This document shows positions 1 to 10,200 of a stretch of DNA of 10,814 nt, one piece after another. Position numbers and translations under genes: made by a program. Source of the DNA: Clostridia bacterium. Its GTDB lineage: Bacteria > Bacillota > Clostridia > Christensenellales > UBA1242. The first letter of the stretch is position 1. Each line of letters begins with the position of its first letter. The notes under the pieces are model-generated. The model did no database searches. It saw only the letters and a list, made by a program, of their open reading frames with translations, and was not told the origin of the DNA. The stretch is from the NCBI GenBank assembly GCA_017964105.1, contig JAGCSP010000084.1, forward strand, positions 1-10,814, given 5' to 3'.

Positions 1-298
1 CTTTTGCTTTCATAGCAACAGTGTAGTTTGCACTCTTTCTCTTTGTTTCTGCTTTGCTGAGTTTTGGTTTGTCTTCTAGAGTAAAGCCCAAAAAATATAC
101 TTCCGCCTTGCCTGCATAATCAGTGATTGGCGAAAATTCTTCTAATACTTCTTGGATACCTTTTTCAATAAACTTTTTGTAACTGTTTTTTTGAATCTCT
201 AGCAAGTATGGCAATTCGGGTACGTTTTTCACTTTGCCAAATGTGTAACGCTCATTGTTGCCATATTTTACTTTTTTGATATTTTTGGTATCTAGCAT
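1..298 (-). CDS. rpoB: DNA-directed RNA polymerase subunit beta, N-terminal part (cut by window edge)
   Basis: This gene encodes the beta subunit of bacterial RNA polymerase, a catalytic-core subunit that with beta' forms the active site in the cytoplasm. Only the first 99 codons are in the window; the family is usually about 1,150-1,350 residues. Diagnostic stretches are RYTFGKVKNVPELPYLLEIQ (residues 17-36), NSYKKFIEKGIQEVLEEFSPI (about 38-58, the conserved IQ-x-(N/D)S(Y/F)..F block leading to the SPI/FPI turn) and DYAGKAEVYFLGFTLEDKPK (60-79). These align by eye with the beta-1 lobe start of Bacillus and E. coli RpoB. The usual EC..R..TY.APL.V segment is diverged here to ETKRKSANYTVAMKAK. 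The start is the ATG at 298-296: a Shine-Dalgarno precedes it and no other in-frame start lies between the two. It is transcribed in the same direction as the giant gene upstream but has its own promoter. rpoC would be expected next, beyond the window. Confidence 0.97.
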   Translation of the reverse strand, partial: MLDTKNIKKVKYGNNERYTFGKVKNVPELPYLLEIQKNSYKKFIEKGIQEVLEEFSPITDYAGKAEVYFLGFTLEDKPKLSKAETKRKSANYTVAMKAK

Positions 299-310
299 AA
301 AAAAAGTTTG

Positions 311-320
311 TTCTCCTTTT
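311..320 (-). promoter_or_regulatory. Ribosome binding site of rpoB
   Basis: The minus strand reads AAAAGGAGAA, a near-perfect Shine-Dalgarno core (AAGGAG). The gap from GGAG to the ATG is 14 nt, longer than the usual 5-9, and contains a run of seven T's immediately before the start codon. No closer ATG, GTG or TTG start in the right frame explains the spacing, so the ATG at 298 is kept. The long spacer is the odd feature. Confidence 0.85.
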
Positions 321-372
321 TATTAAATTGTATATACCATTTTTGCCTAACTAATAATTCCCACGTATTAAG

Positions 373-393
373 CCTAAATATATCATATTTAGG
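373..393 (-). promoter_or_regulatory. Hairpin in the rpoB 5' leader
   Basis: CCTAAATAT (373-381) and ATATTTAGG (385-393) form a perfect 9-bp stem with a 3-nt loop. It is not followed by a T-tract on the minus strand, so it is not an intrinsic terminator. It lies about 75 nt upstream of the rpoB start codon. Possible roles are leader RNA structure, a protein site or an overlapping promoter element; nothing in the sequence decides. Confidence 0.5.
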
Positions 394-404
394 GATACCG
401 GCAA
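377..404 (-). promoter_or_regulatory. Possible second rpoB promoter
   Basis: TTGCCG (404-399), a 16-bp spacer and TATATT (382-377) with a preceding TGA (385-383) resemble a weaker extended -10 promoter inside the leader. Its -10 sits within the palindrome at 373-393, so the same bases can be read as a leader hairpin. The two readings compete and neither is proven. Confidence 0.3.
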
Positions 405-461
405 GGACTAAAATATCTGATCATCAAGTGCTATGAAAATGCATTAGGGCACACTTCTAAA

Positions 462-487
462 TGATACTATGCTAGTATAGTGTATCA
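462..487. promoter_or_regulatory. Inverted repeat over the rpoB -10 box and start site (possible operator)
   Basis: TGATAC at 462-467 and GTATCA at 482-487 form a 6-bp inverted repeat separated by 14 bp. Inside it ACTAT (467-470 region) and ATAGT (476-480 region) give a second partly overlapping symmetry. It covers the -10 element and the predicted transcription start, where a repressor would act. It may equally be chance in AT-rich DNA. No known operator consensus is recognised. Confidence 0.35.
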
Positions 488-508
488 CAAGTGCCTAAAT
501 CAAGTCAA
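479..508 (-). promoter_or_regulatory. Sigma-A/sigma-70-type promoter for rpoB
   Basis: Reading the minus strand, a -35 box TTGACT (508-503) is followed by an 18-bp spacer and a -10 box TACACT (484-479). The -10 is directly preceded by TGA (487-485), giving an extended -10. An A/T-rich stretch just upstream (about 510-545) could act as an UP element. The predicted start is an A or G at about 473-472, which gives a leader of about 175 nt before the rpoB ATG. It lies downstream of the giant gene's terminator, so rpoB probably has independent transcription. Based on sequence match only. Confidence 0.75.
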
Positions 509-567
509 TGAGAAAAATAAACTTTTTTGTAAAATGCATTTTTTCACATTTTGCCCACCACTTTCGC

Positions 568-618
568 CACACACGCACGCACACACGCATATATCTTAAT
601 GACTTCGCGCACACACGC
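568..618. repeat. Three direct copies of CACACACGC
   Basis: The 9-mer CACACACGC occurs exactly at 568-576, 580-588 and 610-618, in an alternating purine-pyrimidine CA/CG tract that stands out from the A/T-rich surroundings. The third copy lies in a small hairpin, TCGCG (605-609) paired with CGCGA (616-620). The copies lie 60-110 bp upstream of the rpoB -35 box and just beyond the giant gene's terminator. They could be protein-binding sites, a simple-sequence repeat prone to slippage, or a Z-DNA-prone segment. The repeats are seen directly; the role is unknown. Confidence 0.7.
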
Positions 619-623
619 GAGAA

Positions 624-656
624 CAAAAAACAAGAGCAAATCGCTCTTGTTTTTTT
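624..656 (-). terminator. Rho-independent terminator of the giant gene (possibly bidirectional)
   Basis: ACAAGAGC and GCTCTTGT form an 8-bp core stem (630-637 with 643-650) around a 5-nt loop. On the minus strand the stem is followed by a run of T's (630-625). A/T pairs extend the helix to about 13 bp, and T's also follow on the plus strand (650-656), so it could work in both directions. It begins 9 nt after the TAA stop of the giant gene, which supports that stop and separates the transcript from rpoB. Confidence 0.92.
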
Positions 657-664
657 GTTGTGGT

Positions 665-1254
665 TTAGAAGAATGTAAAATCTGGACCATTCATGTAATC
701 ATTCATAGCTCTAATACAATAATCTACACACTCTTCTGTATTAGCCCAGTTCCATGCCATCCATCCGCAACCATTATACCAGTAATAAGTATAATATGTA
801 CTTGCATCATTATACGAAGAATCTATTGTACTATAGGAGTATTTATATTTATACAAGGTAATATTTACGCTTAAATTAATATATGTACTATAACTCTGGC
901 CTTCCGGTGGCGTATACGATGCCTCATACTCCGTAGCTGCAGCACTAAATCTATAATAAGTATCACATACATATATATGCGAGTAGTATGATGATATAGT
1001 ATTTGAACTTATGTTTGATGTACTATCACCAAGATTTCCCGTGACATAGTGAATATTTTTGTTACCTAGCCAAGTAGTTATCAAACTATTTGTTGATAAA
1101 TTAACATCTCTATCAAATATTGCTGCAGTATTTTGAGAAATATTGCAATCGTATTTTGATGATTTTGACATATTTTTTGTTAAATTTACCGATATACTTA
1201 CATCTCTAAGCAGCAATGTACCATCTTTAGTGTTAGTGTCATTAACACTCACAT
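665..1254 (-). other. C-terminal region of the giant protein, ending in an aromatic Cys-containing tail
   Basis: After the last GLUG rung come about 90 residues of further strand-rich, Asn/Ser-rich sequence (VSISVNLTKNMSKSSKYDCN, ISQNTAAIFDRDVNLSTNSL, GNLGDSTSNISSNTISSYYS). The final 80 or so residues are extremely rich in Tyr, including YSTYINLSVNITLYKYKYSY and DASTYYTYYWYNGCGWMAW, and end with NTEECVDYCIRAMNDYMNGP and DFTFF. No sortase motif, hydrophobic membrane segment, SLH or choline-binding repeat is present. Its role is unknown; a capping or anchoring element is one possibility. Confidence 0.6.
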
Positions 1255-4200
1255 AAATCGCTGCATATATTGTGTTGCCAGTTATGGTTGCATCGGAATT
1301 TGCTTGTCCTACAACACCACCCACAGATGATGTTGCCAATTCTGATTTAAACCAAATAATATTGTTCCTTATAGTTGAATTACTATTTACATAACCTGCT
1401 ATACCTCCTACATATGTAGTGCCAGAAATGGTAATATAATCAGTTCCAACTCTACAATTTTCAATGGTCGTTGCTCCGTAGCAATGACCAACAATGCCAC
1501 CAGAGCAACGAGAGCCATACACATTGCCATAACATTTACATCCAGTAATTGTACAACCATGGCTTTCTCCAACAATGCCACCTATTGCATCTACAAATGG
1601 GTATGTCATCCATGCACTAGTTGGGTTATATTCTACTGTATTAAATGTTGAATTTTTAGCATAACCAACTACGCCACCCACTCTACTGCCTGAACCAGTT
1701 CCTTGATCATAGTCCATACGGACTGCTGAATATTGAATAGTTCCTGATTCTAGATAACCAAACATGGCTCCAACATTGGAATAATTTATTACGCTAGGTG
1801 CATTACCATTAATTGTAATATTTGTTATTACACAATACTTACCATACCCAAATATTCCATTATTTGTTCCTGTATATGTCCAATTGCTTACAGTAAGGTG
1901 ATATCCATTTCCACTAAATGTTGAATTAAATTGATAAGACTCTACACCAACAGGTGAATCCATTGTTATTGATAAATTATTGGCTAATTTAAATACATAA
2001 GTATTTTCGATTGTATAATAATATCTCATTCTTATAAGTGTTTTAAAACTATTCCAATCATTAGAATTAGATATTCCACTTGTTGTTAAATTATTAAGAA
2101 CATTATTAAAGTCAATTATCCACTTACCATTGTTTGATGGTTGCCAAATATTGTAACATGTAGCAGTATTGTTATCGGAATATTTTTCTGTAAAGCTTTC
2201 TCTACATGCAAAAGCACTGCCTTCAGTAAGCAATGTTACTCTATTTTTTGGTGGACTACCATAGTTGCGAATAGAACCGCTGTTACCAGAATATTGTTGA
2301 TATACAAGTTGCTCCCAATCAGTTTTACCATTTCTTTGTTCACCAATATTTACAGCAGAAACACACAAACCAAAATGATCTTTGGCTGAATTGATTTTAT
2401 AAATTAACCCATCCACAGAATTAGATGATCTCATTCTAGAACCATTGAAAATATTGTTGAAATAACAATCCTCTTCATAGCCGGCAATACCACCAACATT
2501 ATAATTACCATTGTTATTTGTAAATGTTCCGCAGAAATCATCATCTGACCAAGAGCCATCTTTGTACATGCATTCATACATTTTGCATTTGTACATCTCG
2601 CCAAATAAACCACCAACATAGCCACTTACTGCGCTAGTACTATTTGCAGTGATATCGCCACTGAATGTGAGCCTGTATAGTGTGAGATAATCTGAATCTG
2701 CAGCAATATATCCTGCAATACCACCAAGACGATATGCATCGTTAGATGTAATCCAAATTCTGTATATTTTATCTGATATGCCATAACTACTTGTAGTAAA
2801 GTAACCTACGGCACCTCCAACATATCTCATGCCAGATGTGTTAAGTGTACCAACTTTATTAGGACTACCAGCTACACTTAAACCTTGTTTGAATTCTTTG
2901 CTTGAATTCTCCCAATATCCCACAAGTCCACCAACATACGAATCTTTGCCGTTTTTAACACTTGTAGCATCAATTGTCAAACTATCATCATCGAAATAAT
3001 TGCTGTAAATATCACCTGATTTTGAATAACCAGCAAGTCCGCCAACATATTTAGCATTTGTTACACTCTCAGAGAAACTGTAAATGTGGCAACTTGAAAT
3101 TTTTGTGTTATTAGAATAACCAACAATAGCACCAACACCAATATTTTTATCTATCTGACTTGCGGCAAGGGTTGCATTAATTGCACTATCCTTAATAGAA
3201 ATTTTTGTAAGAGATGTAGCACTACCATCTGCTTTTGCTACAACTATTGCTGTATTACCAACTTCTGTACCAGAACCATTTGCAGTAGTGTAAACCTTAG
3301 CATTATCAAACATAATATAGTCAATTGTTAGCGATGACAAATTAGAATATTTGATAAATGCATTATCTGTTGTGCCAAGCACAAGCATATTCTTAATAGC
3401 ATTACCTTCACCTTCAAAGGTAACACTTGTATAGCCACTACTAAATGTAATTGGTACCCATAATCTGCCACTTAAGTTAGTGGTGTTAGGTATATATACT
3501 TTAAGTGTTGCTCTATGCAAATTGCTATTTGCATCAGCGTCTCCACTACTCAAACCTAATTGCCATGCAACGTATGCAAGCTCTGCTGCAGCAGAAACTG
3601 AGTCACCATTGCCACTAATTGTAATTGTATTTGAACTACTATTGAAGTGACTATCAGCCACTGTTTTAATGACATCCTTATTTGCTATTGCATATTCTTG
3701 CCATGTTTCCATATGTACCACAAGTTGTGGAAGATTTGAATATGGGTCTGTGCCATCAGTTGCACTATTGCGTACCCATGTGACGCCCCATGCAAAACCT
3801 GCCCACTCTTCTGTTTGCAACTCACTTAATGATTTTTGGGTTGTTTTATTATTATCACTATGTGTTATTGTTGCTATATTTTCACTATGATATACACAAC
3901 TAAATGTGTAACCATTAGTGTATGTGCTACCATTGGTTGATGTACCTTGTACAAAGTTATTACCACTTTCGTTTGTAAGTGTTACACTATTTTTATTTCT
4001 ATCTGCTGTGAATACACCATAACAATTAGTGATTGCAAGGGTGCCACTGTCTTTGCGTGCAAATAGGGTACTTAGAACGCCTTTATATGGCATAATTGCG
4101 TAGCTATCTGTAATTGTGCAGTTGCCACTAGTCCAAGAACACATTGCTGTGCTTGTGGAAATGGTGCTACATGCAGCACAATTAACTACTGCCACTTTAT

Positions 4201-7200
4201 TTAGTGAGAAACCTGTACCCTTAGATGCAACTATTGCAGTTGATGCAAATGAATTGAGATGTTCTGATGAATTTCCATAACTCATTGAGCCACTCATCAC
4301 ATTTGCCCACTCAAATTTGAGCTCATTAATAGTTCCATATAGGCCATTAATGAATCCCGCATTGCCATTTACAATGTATACAGTAAGGTTACTAATTGTA
4401 TGGCCATTACCATTAATTGTGCCATTGAAATTATCAATAGGTGTCCATAGTTTACCTTGTAAATTGATATCATTTTGAATATTAAGTATTACACTTGGCT
4501 TGTCAGATGCATTGTATGCCTTAGCAAAGAGTGCCAATTGTTTTGCCGTGCTTACAGTATAAGATTTGCCATTTCTAATAATTGGCAAAGCGCCAAACAC
4601 TGCATTCCAGCGATATTCTGCCTTAATGCTATTGTTATCTTCACATAAGTATGATGTTCCATTCACCGTTACGGTCTTGTAATTTCTATCATACCAATGC
4701 TCTTTTAGTTCCCATGTGAGCACTAATCTGATATTTTCTGGGTCACTTGGGTCAAGAGTAAATTGTGTGTAGTCTAGTGCAATAGGGTTACCAAAGCGCA
4801 AGTTTTTAATATCTGCTGTGGTGTAACTAGCAATTGTCGAAGCATCTTTGATATATACACAACCATCACTAGTTTGTATATATGAATTGTTTGCTGCTGA
4901 TGCAAAGTAATTGACGCTAGAACTATTTGGATGCATTTCAGCCCTTACTCTATCAATAATTCCAACAGGGCGTGGTATTACTTGTGTTCCTTGAGTTTTG
5001 AGCGTGGATATTGCCACTACGCCTTCGTAAGGACTCATGGTGGAGCCTTCATTGCCATACGCTAAACGATTGATTACATATTCACTTCCAGTATTCTCTA
5101 AATAGCTATTAAATATTAGACCTGTATTAGCTCTCATAAGAGGGGTGCTAGATACTGCTTTAATATTTAATAATTTACCCAAGTTATCTCTTACTAGTGA
5201 GCTTTGTGCAGATTCAGGTAATTCAAGTCTCATTACAATACTTGTTTTATCAATAACTTTATCACCACCACCTGACATTGTTACACTTTCGCCAAGAATA
5301 ATGTAAGAATCAGTGATATTTCCTGTGAATGTGGCAGCACCACTGCCTACATACACACTCTTAGTGCCATCAATTGGGCCACCATTTGCTGGATTTTGCT
5401 TTGTGCCACTTGATTGTGTATTTACAATAGTTTTAACCATATTGATAATTCCATTGGTTAATTCAACATATCCTGTATCACTATCTTTCCATGTGTATGC
5501 TTTGCCATCATCCATATTGTAATAAGTTACATTTTGTTCTGGTTGAATTAATGCTGTATGTTCACTATCTGCATAGAAATTACCATTATAATAATATCCC
5601 TTTTGGGCATTTTCGTTAATCCATTCATCTACCCAACTATCTACCCATTTTAGCAATGGGAAAGACTTTAGAGAGCCCAAAGTTGAAGCTGTCCAAAGTT
5701 CACTATCAAAGTTGTCAATGAATAATGAATCCATCATCTCAGCAATTGTCTTAGATGTGTGGTATGAATCGTGATATGGATAATCCCATCTATTTGTGAT
5801 ATTTGGGTTAATGTCAAATGCTGCATATACATTATTCATTGTGATTTTAGAAGCAGCAACATCTGAACCAAGATTTAATACTAAATCTTTGCGATTTGTT
5901 GTGTTATAGTTGTATGCGTCTGTTACAAAGTTTGCAATGGAATATACATTATTTAATGTGAGAATTCCATTTTCTGTCTTGCAACCAACTACACCACCCA
6001 CGTATGCATTACGAACACCATTATCGCGCACATAAATTGCACTAGTAGTGTAACTATTGGATATTGTTGTTGGGACACTATTTTCCACTCCTGCAGCAAT
6101 GCCACCAACACAATCTACAGTATTATCACTATTTGTTTCTGCATATAGATATAAATTTGCATTTGTAACTACTTGGTCTATTATATTTGACCTAGCTGAG
6201 TTAGTTACATAATACATACCAACTACGCCACCCACTGTATCGTGCGTAGATTGACTATTAAGTATAATATCAACAGTGCCATCTACTGCTACATATTGCA
6301 ATGTGGTGTTTGTTACTTTACCTGCAACAGGAGCAACATTTAAATCATTAGTTTTATAACTTGTTTCAAAGAAATTAGATGTGTTGCCCACATATAAGTG
6401 CGTGAAGTCACCACATTCAGCAATGTTACCAGCAATACCACCAACATTACTATTTGAAAGTGTTTGACTGATTGTGCCATTTAATGCAATTTTGCTATTA
6501 TATAGCAAGTTGTCTGCTGTATCTGTGTGGTCAGCGAAACCAAACACGCCACCAATGTTTGCATTATTGATTGATAATGTGTTTTCCGTCTTTATCTCTG
6601 TGTTGGATAAAACATTTTCAAAGTTTCCATTTTTTGCCCAACCGGTTACGCCACCAATTCTTGTGTCGTATGATACAGAATTGTTATTGAGTGCATTGAA
6701 GTTTAATTTTACGTTGTTTGTAACAATCGTATCAAATGTAGCTTTTGTTGATTCCATAGCTTCGCCTGCATCAGTTGTCCCATAGACACCACCAAATGCA
6801 ATAAACCCACTTGGAACAGCTTTCGTAACTATTTCCTTAGCTGTAACATCTAGATTTGTAGGAAGATTTTGATTAATAGTGATAACACTCAACGTTAGTA
6901 TTACATTCTCCACAGTTGCAGAAGATGTATCATCTAACAAATCTTTACCCTCATGAAGTGGTGTAATTTCAATATATCCACCCACGGAACCAATAGATAC
7001 TGCGTATGTTGGGTTAGTAATACCAGATGCAGTTTTGCCGCTGACTTCTACAGCATTATCAATTGTACCGTTTCTTACATTAATGCCATCTACCCATGAT
7101 GCATTTACAAGTAGACCAAATGCAGAACCTGCAAATAGGCTGTGTACGTCTTGCGCATCACTTGATACATGTATTTTAAAGTTTTCTACATTGCTATTGA

Positions 7201-10200
7201 TGATAGAACATGTTTCACCATGAGCAATAATTAAACCTAACATACTTGTGTGGCCAGATTGAATCTCTGCCATATGAGGTCTTTGTGACTCTGGAATTGC
7301 ATCAATTTCGTTTGTTATATCAAAGTTTTCTACACTAACTGTAGTTGCCTCTGCCAACAATACTGCAACTTTATGCAATCTGCCATCAGTAGTCTTATCT
7401 GGCGTGGAGAAATCTGTGTTTTTCACATAATTTACTTTAATTCCAAAGTCATGATAAGAACCTTCACGTGCATATGCCACAAAGGCAATATTTTGTGTGC
7501 TCTCCATTATTTCAAGGTTTGTGATATAGAAGTGATTATATGTACCATCCGCCTTACGAGCACTATAAATTGAACCATAGAACGGATTTTCTTTAGTTCC
7601 CACAGGCTCCCATGGGGTTGTAAGCTCAACATCGTTTTGAAGCACGAAATCAGCATACATATATTGTTTCATTAGCTTTAACTCTGCTTCTGTGTAAACG
7701 TTAACAATTGTAGGTTCAATTTGGTTAGATAACTCTGGGAATACATAAGTTTCATCTTTACGTCCAGTTTCGTTATCTGCACTTATACCATTCCACTCTG
7801 CTAATGACCAATCATAGTACATTTGTTGACGCATTATAGTCTTTCCTTCATCTTCTGCGTCATAATCCCATTCATTAACGTCATCTATATCTTCTCCATT
7901 AAATTGCAAGTAGAATGATTTTGCGTCATTAGCAAGTGTAATTCTGCTTGTAATTTCGTTTAAGGATCTTAGGGACCCAAACATCGACATACGACTAAAT
8001 AGATAAATACGTGATAATGCGCGATAGCCATAAAGCATGCGTGCTTTAGAATTTTTTGTCACTATCTCTTGACCTTTGATTGATGGTTCAGTCAATTGAG
8101 CTTGCATGCCTTTAATAATTGCGTCTTGTGCTTTGAGATTTAAATCAGATGTGATTGCATCTGGGGTAAGACCAATTTCGTACACTAATTCCTTAGTTGG
8201 ATCACTTTCAGATTGGTCATATTGCCATGTTGCTTTAAAGAAGTTGGAGTCATTGATTACTCTATCATTCATAATTTGCAACAAACTTGAACCCATATCG
8301 GTAACAAATCCTGCATTGCGATATTGTGTATCATTTGCAATTGTTGAATTAATAGTCAAAGTACCATCAGTTTTTGTTGTAGTACTAAACACAAACATTG
8401 AGATACCAGCAAGAAGGCCCACATATGCATCATCTGCATTACGTTGGAAACGAGCTGATCTATTGATATTTAAGTGGCTTGTTACCCATACGTTTGAACC
8501 AACAAGGTCATGAATGTATGTGTATTCTGTAGTGTATCTACCATCAGAAGTTGTACCATCAGCAAGTTCATGATTAGTTACGGTATTAATACCATTAAAT
8601 CCTGCTGTAGGTGTTGCACCATCTTTGTATATGTAATAACTTTCTTCAAATAGTTTGGTTAGTGGTGATTGAGCAAATGAATTGAAGTGGTTATATCCAT
8701 CATTATCTGTATATTGTGTATCACCATTTTCATCAAGATAACTTGTTTTGTTTGTAAGGCCTGTTTGAATACCAATGATACCACCAAATGCGCGGAACGC
8801 ACTTACTGTGGCTGTGGTGTAGCTCTCGCCAATTTCGCCACCCATACTTACACCAACAAGACCGCCAGCATATTCTGCATCTAAGTTATTTACTGGCACT
8901 TTGTTATATGATCTGGTAATTATACCTGTGACATTAATACCAACAAGACCGCCCATATAATGTGGGTTGCCGCCAAATACTTCATATTGCACAGCAAAAT
9001 ATTTTCCACCAGTATTTCCGCTGATGTAAATATCATTAATTGCATTATCAAGTTGTGTACGGTTTCGATATATGTAATCGTCAATTAGTTCTTGATTTAC
9101 TAATGTGTGTACAAAGTAGCTACGGTTAATAGTACCCAAATTCTCACCAACAAGACCACCAGCTACACGTGTAGCATTAATATGTGTATTACTATCTACT
9201 AACAAATAACTATCTGAGATATGTGATGAACTGCCAACATAACCAAACAATCCGCCAACTACTTGACCAGAAAGTGTTAATCTGCCATCAACATAATTTC
9301 TTCTGATACGCACAAAGTTGCGTAATTTGGTGTCTTCTGTGTGTATTTCTTCATCAACATTGATAATACCAGCAATACCACCAACATAACTAATACCATC
9401 ATACAAACCTTTGTATTTGTATGATTTGTAGTATGAAACTAAGTTTGAAAGTGTACCTGCGGCAATACTTTCTGAAACAGCAATGAAGTTTTCATCACCC
9501 TCTTCAACAACATTTTGAACAGGTGCTGCTTCACCTTCTTTTGTGATATATACAATATATTGTTCATCATGTGAAGAACAAACACTTGTACATTGATGAT
9601 CACCAGTTGTTACATGGTTATCTGTTAATGTATAGTGGGTTGTTTTTACATTATCAAATTCCACATTATCTAGTGAACTAAGGTCCACAAGACGATATGA
9701 TGAATAGTGTGTGTTTACGCTATTATTTCTTGAGAATATATTGATATTTCCGCGGAAGTTTGCCTTTACTGGCACTGTGTTTGTTGTGTTGATAAGGTAG
9801 GAATCGCCCTCGACAATACCTGCCACACCACCAACAACATTTAATCCTTGCACAGTAACGGCGCTATTTGTAGAAATTTTAATATTAGATACTGAACTAC
9901 CTACAACAATCCTATTTCCTTGCGAATCAGATTTTTCGGTAATCTTATTGGTAATGATACCTGCAAGAACACCAACTACTGGTACGTTTACGCCCCATAG
10001 CTCTTCTACTTCAATATTTACGTTACGTACGTTTGCACCCTTAATCTTAGAGAACAAACCAAATGAGAATGCGTTGTTGCTTTCGTTATCTGCAAGTATA
10101 CGCAAGTTCTTAATTGTAAGACCATTACCCTCTAAGTCACCTTCAAATTCTGTGTTGAATGTGGTTGCTGTTTGGGTATTGTTATCAAATACAACGTCTT

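Larger units (their letters stand above)
299..664. other. Intergenic region between the giant gene and rpoB
   Basis: This 366-base stretch has no convincing gene on either strand. From the giant gene towards rpoB it holds the terminator (624-656), a CACACACGC repeat tract (568-618), an A/T-rich patch, the rpoB promoter, an inverted repeat, a leader hairpin and the rpoB Shine-Dalgarno. No tRNA, ribosomal-protein gene or remnant of rplL is visible. Confidence 0.8.

Noticed and set aside
373..393. Leader hairpin as an intrinsic terminator before rpoB
   Set aside because: It is not followed by a T-tract on the minus strand and the stem is almost all A/T.
551..874. Plus-strand open frame of 107 codons over the terminator
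   Set aside because: It starts at a TTG without a Shine-Dalgarno, its first residues are a translation of the CA/CG repeat (THART...), and it runs through the terminator hairpin into the antisense of the giant gene.
2431..2625. Minus-strand 64-codon frame overlapping the giant gene in another frame
   Set aside because: It is fully embedded in module 4 coding sequence, with no own ribosome site. It is a frame shadow.
8106..8513. Plus-strand open frame of 135 codons, the longest antisense frame
   Set aside because: It lies wholly inside the giant gene, lacks a convincing ribosome site and resembles no protein. Such frames are expected opposite a long low-stop gene.
1300..9840. CRISPR-like or tandem DNA repeat array suggested by recurring accaccaac-type strings
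   Set aside because: Spacing is irregular, surrounding bases diverge, and every copy is in frame as a VGG-type protein core, so these are coding repeats.
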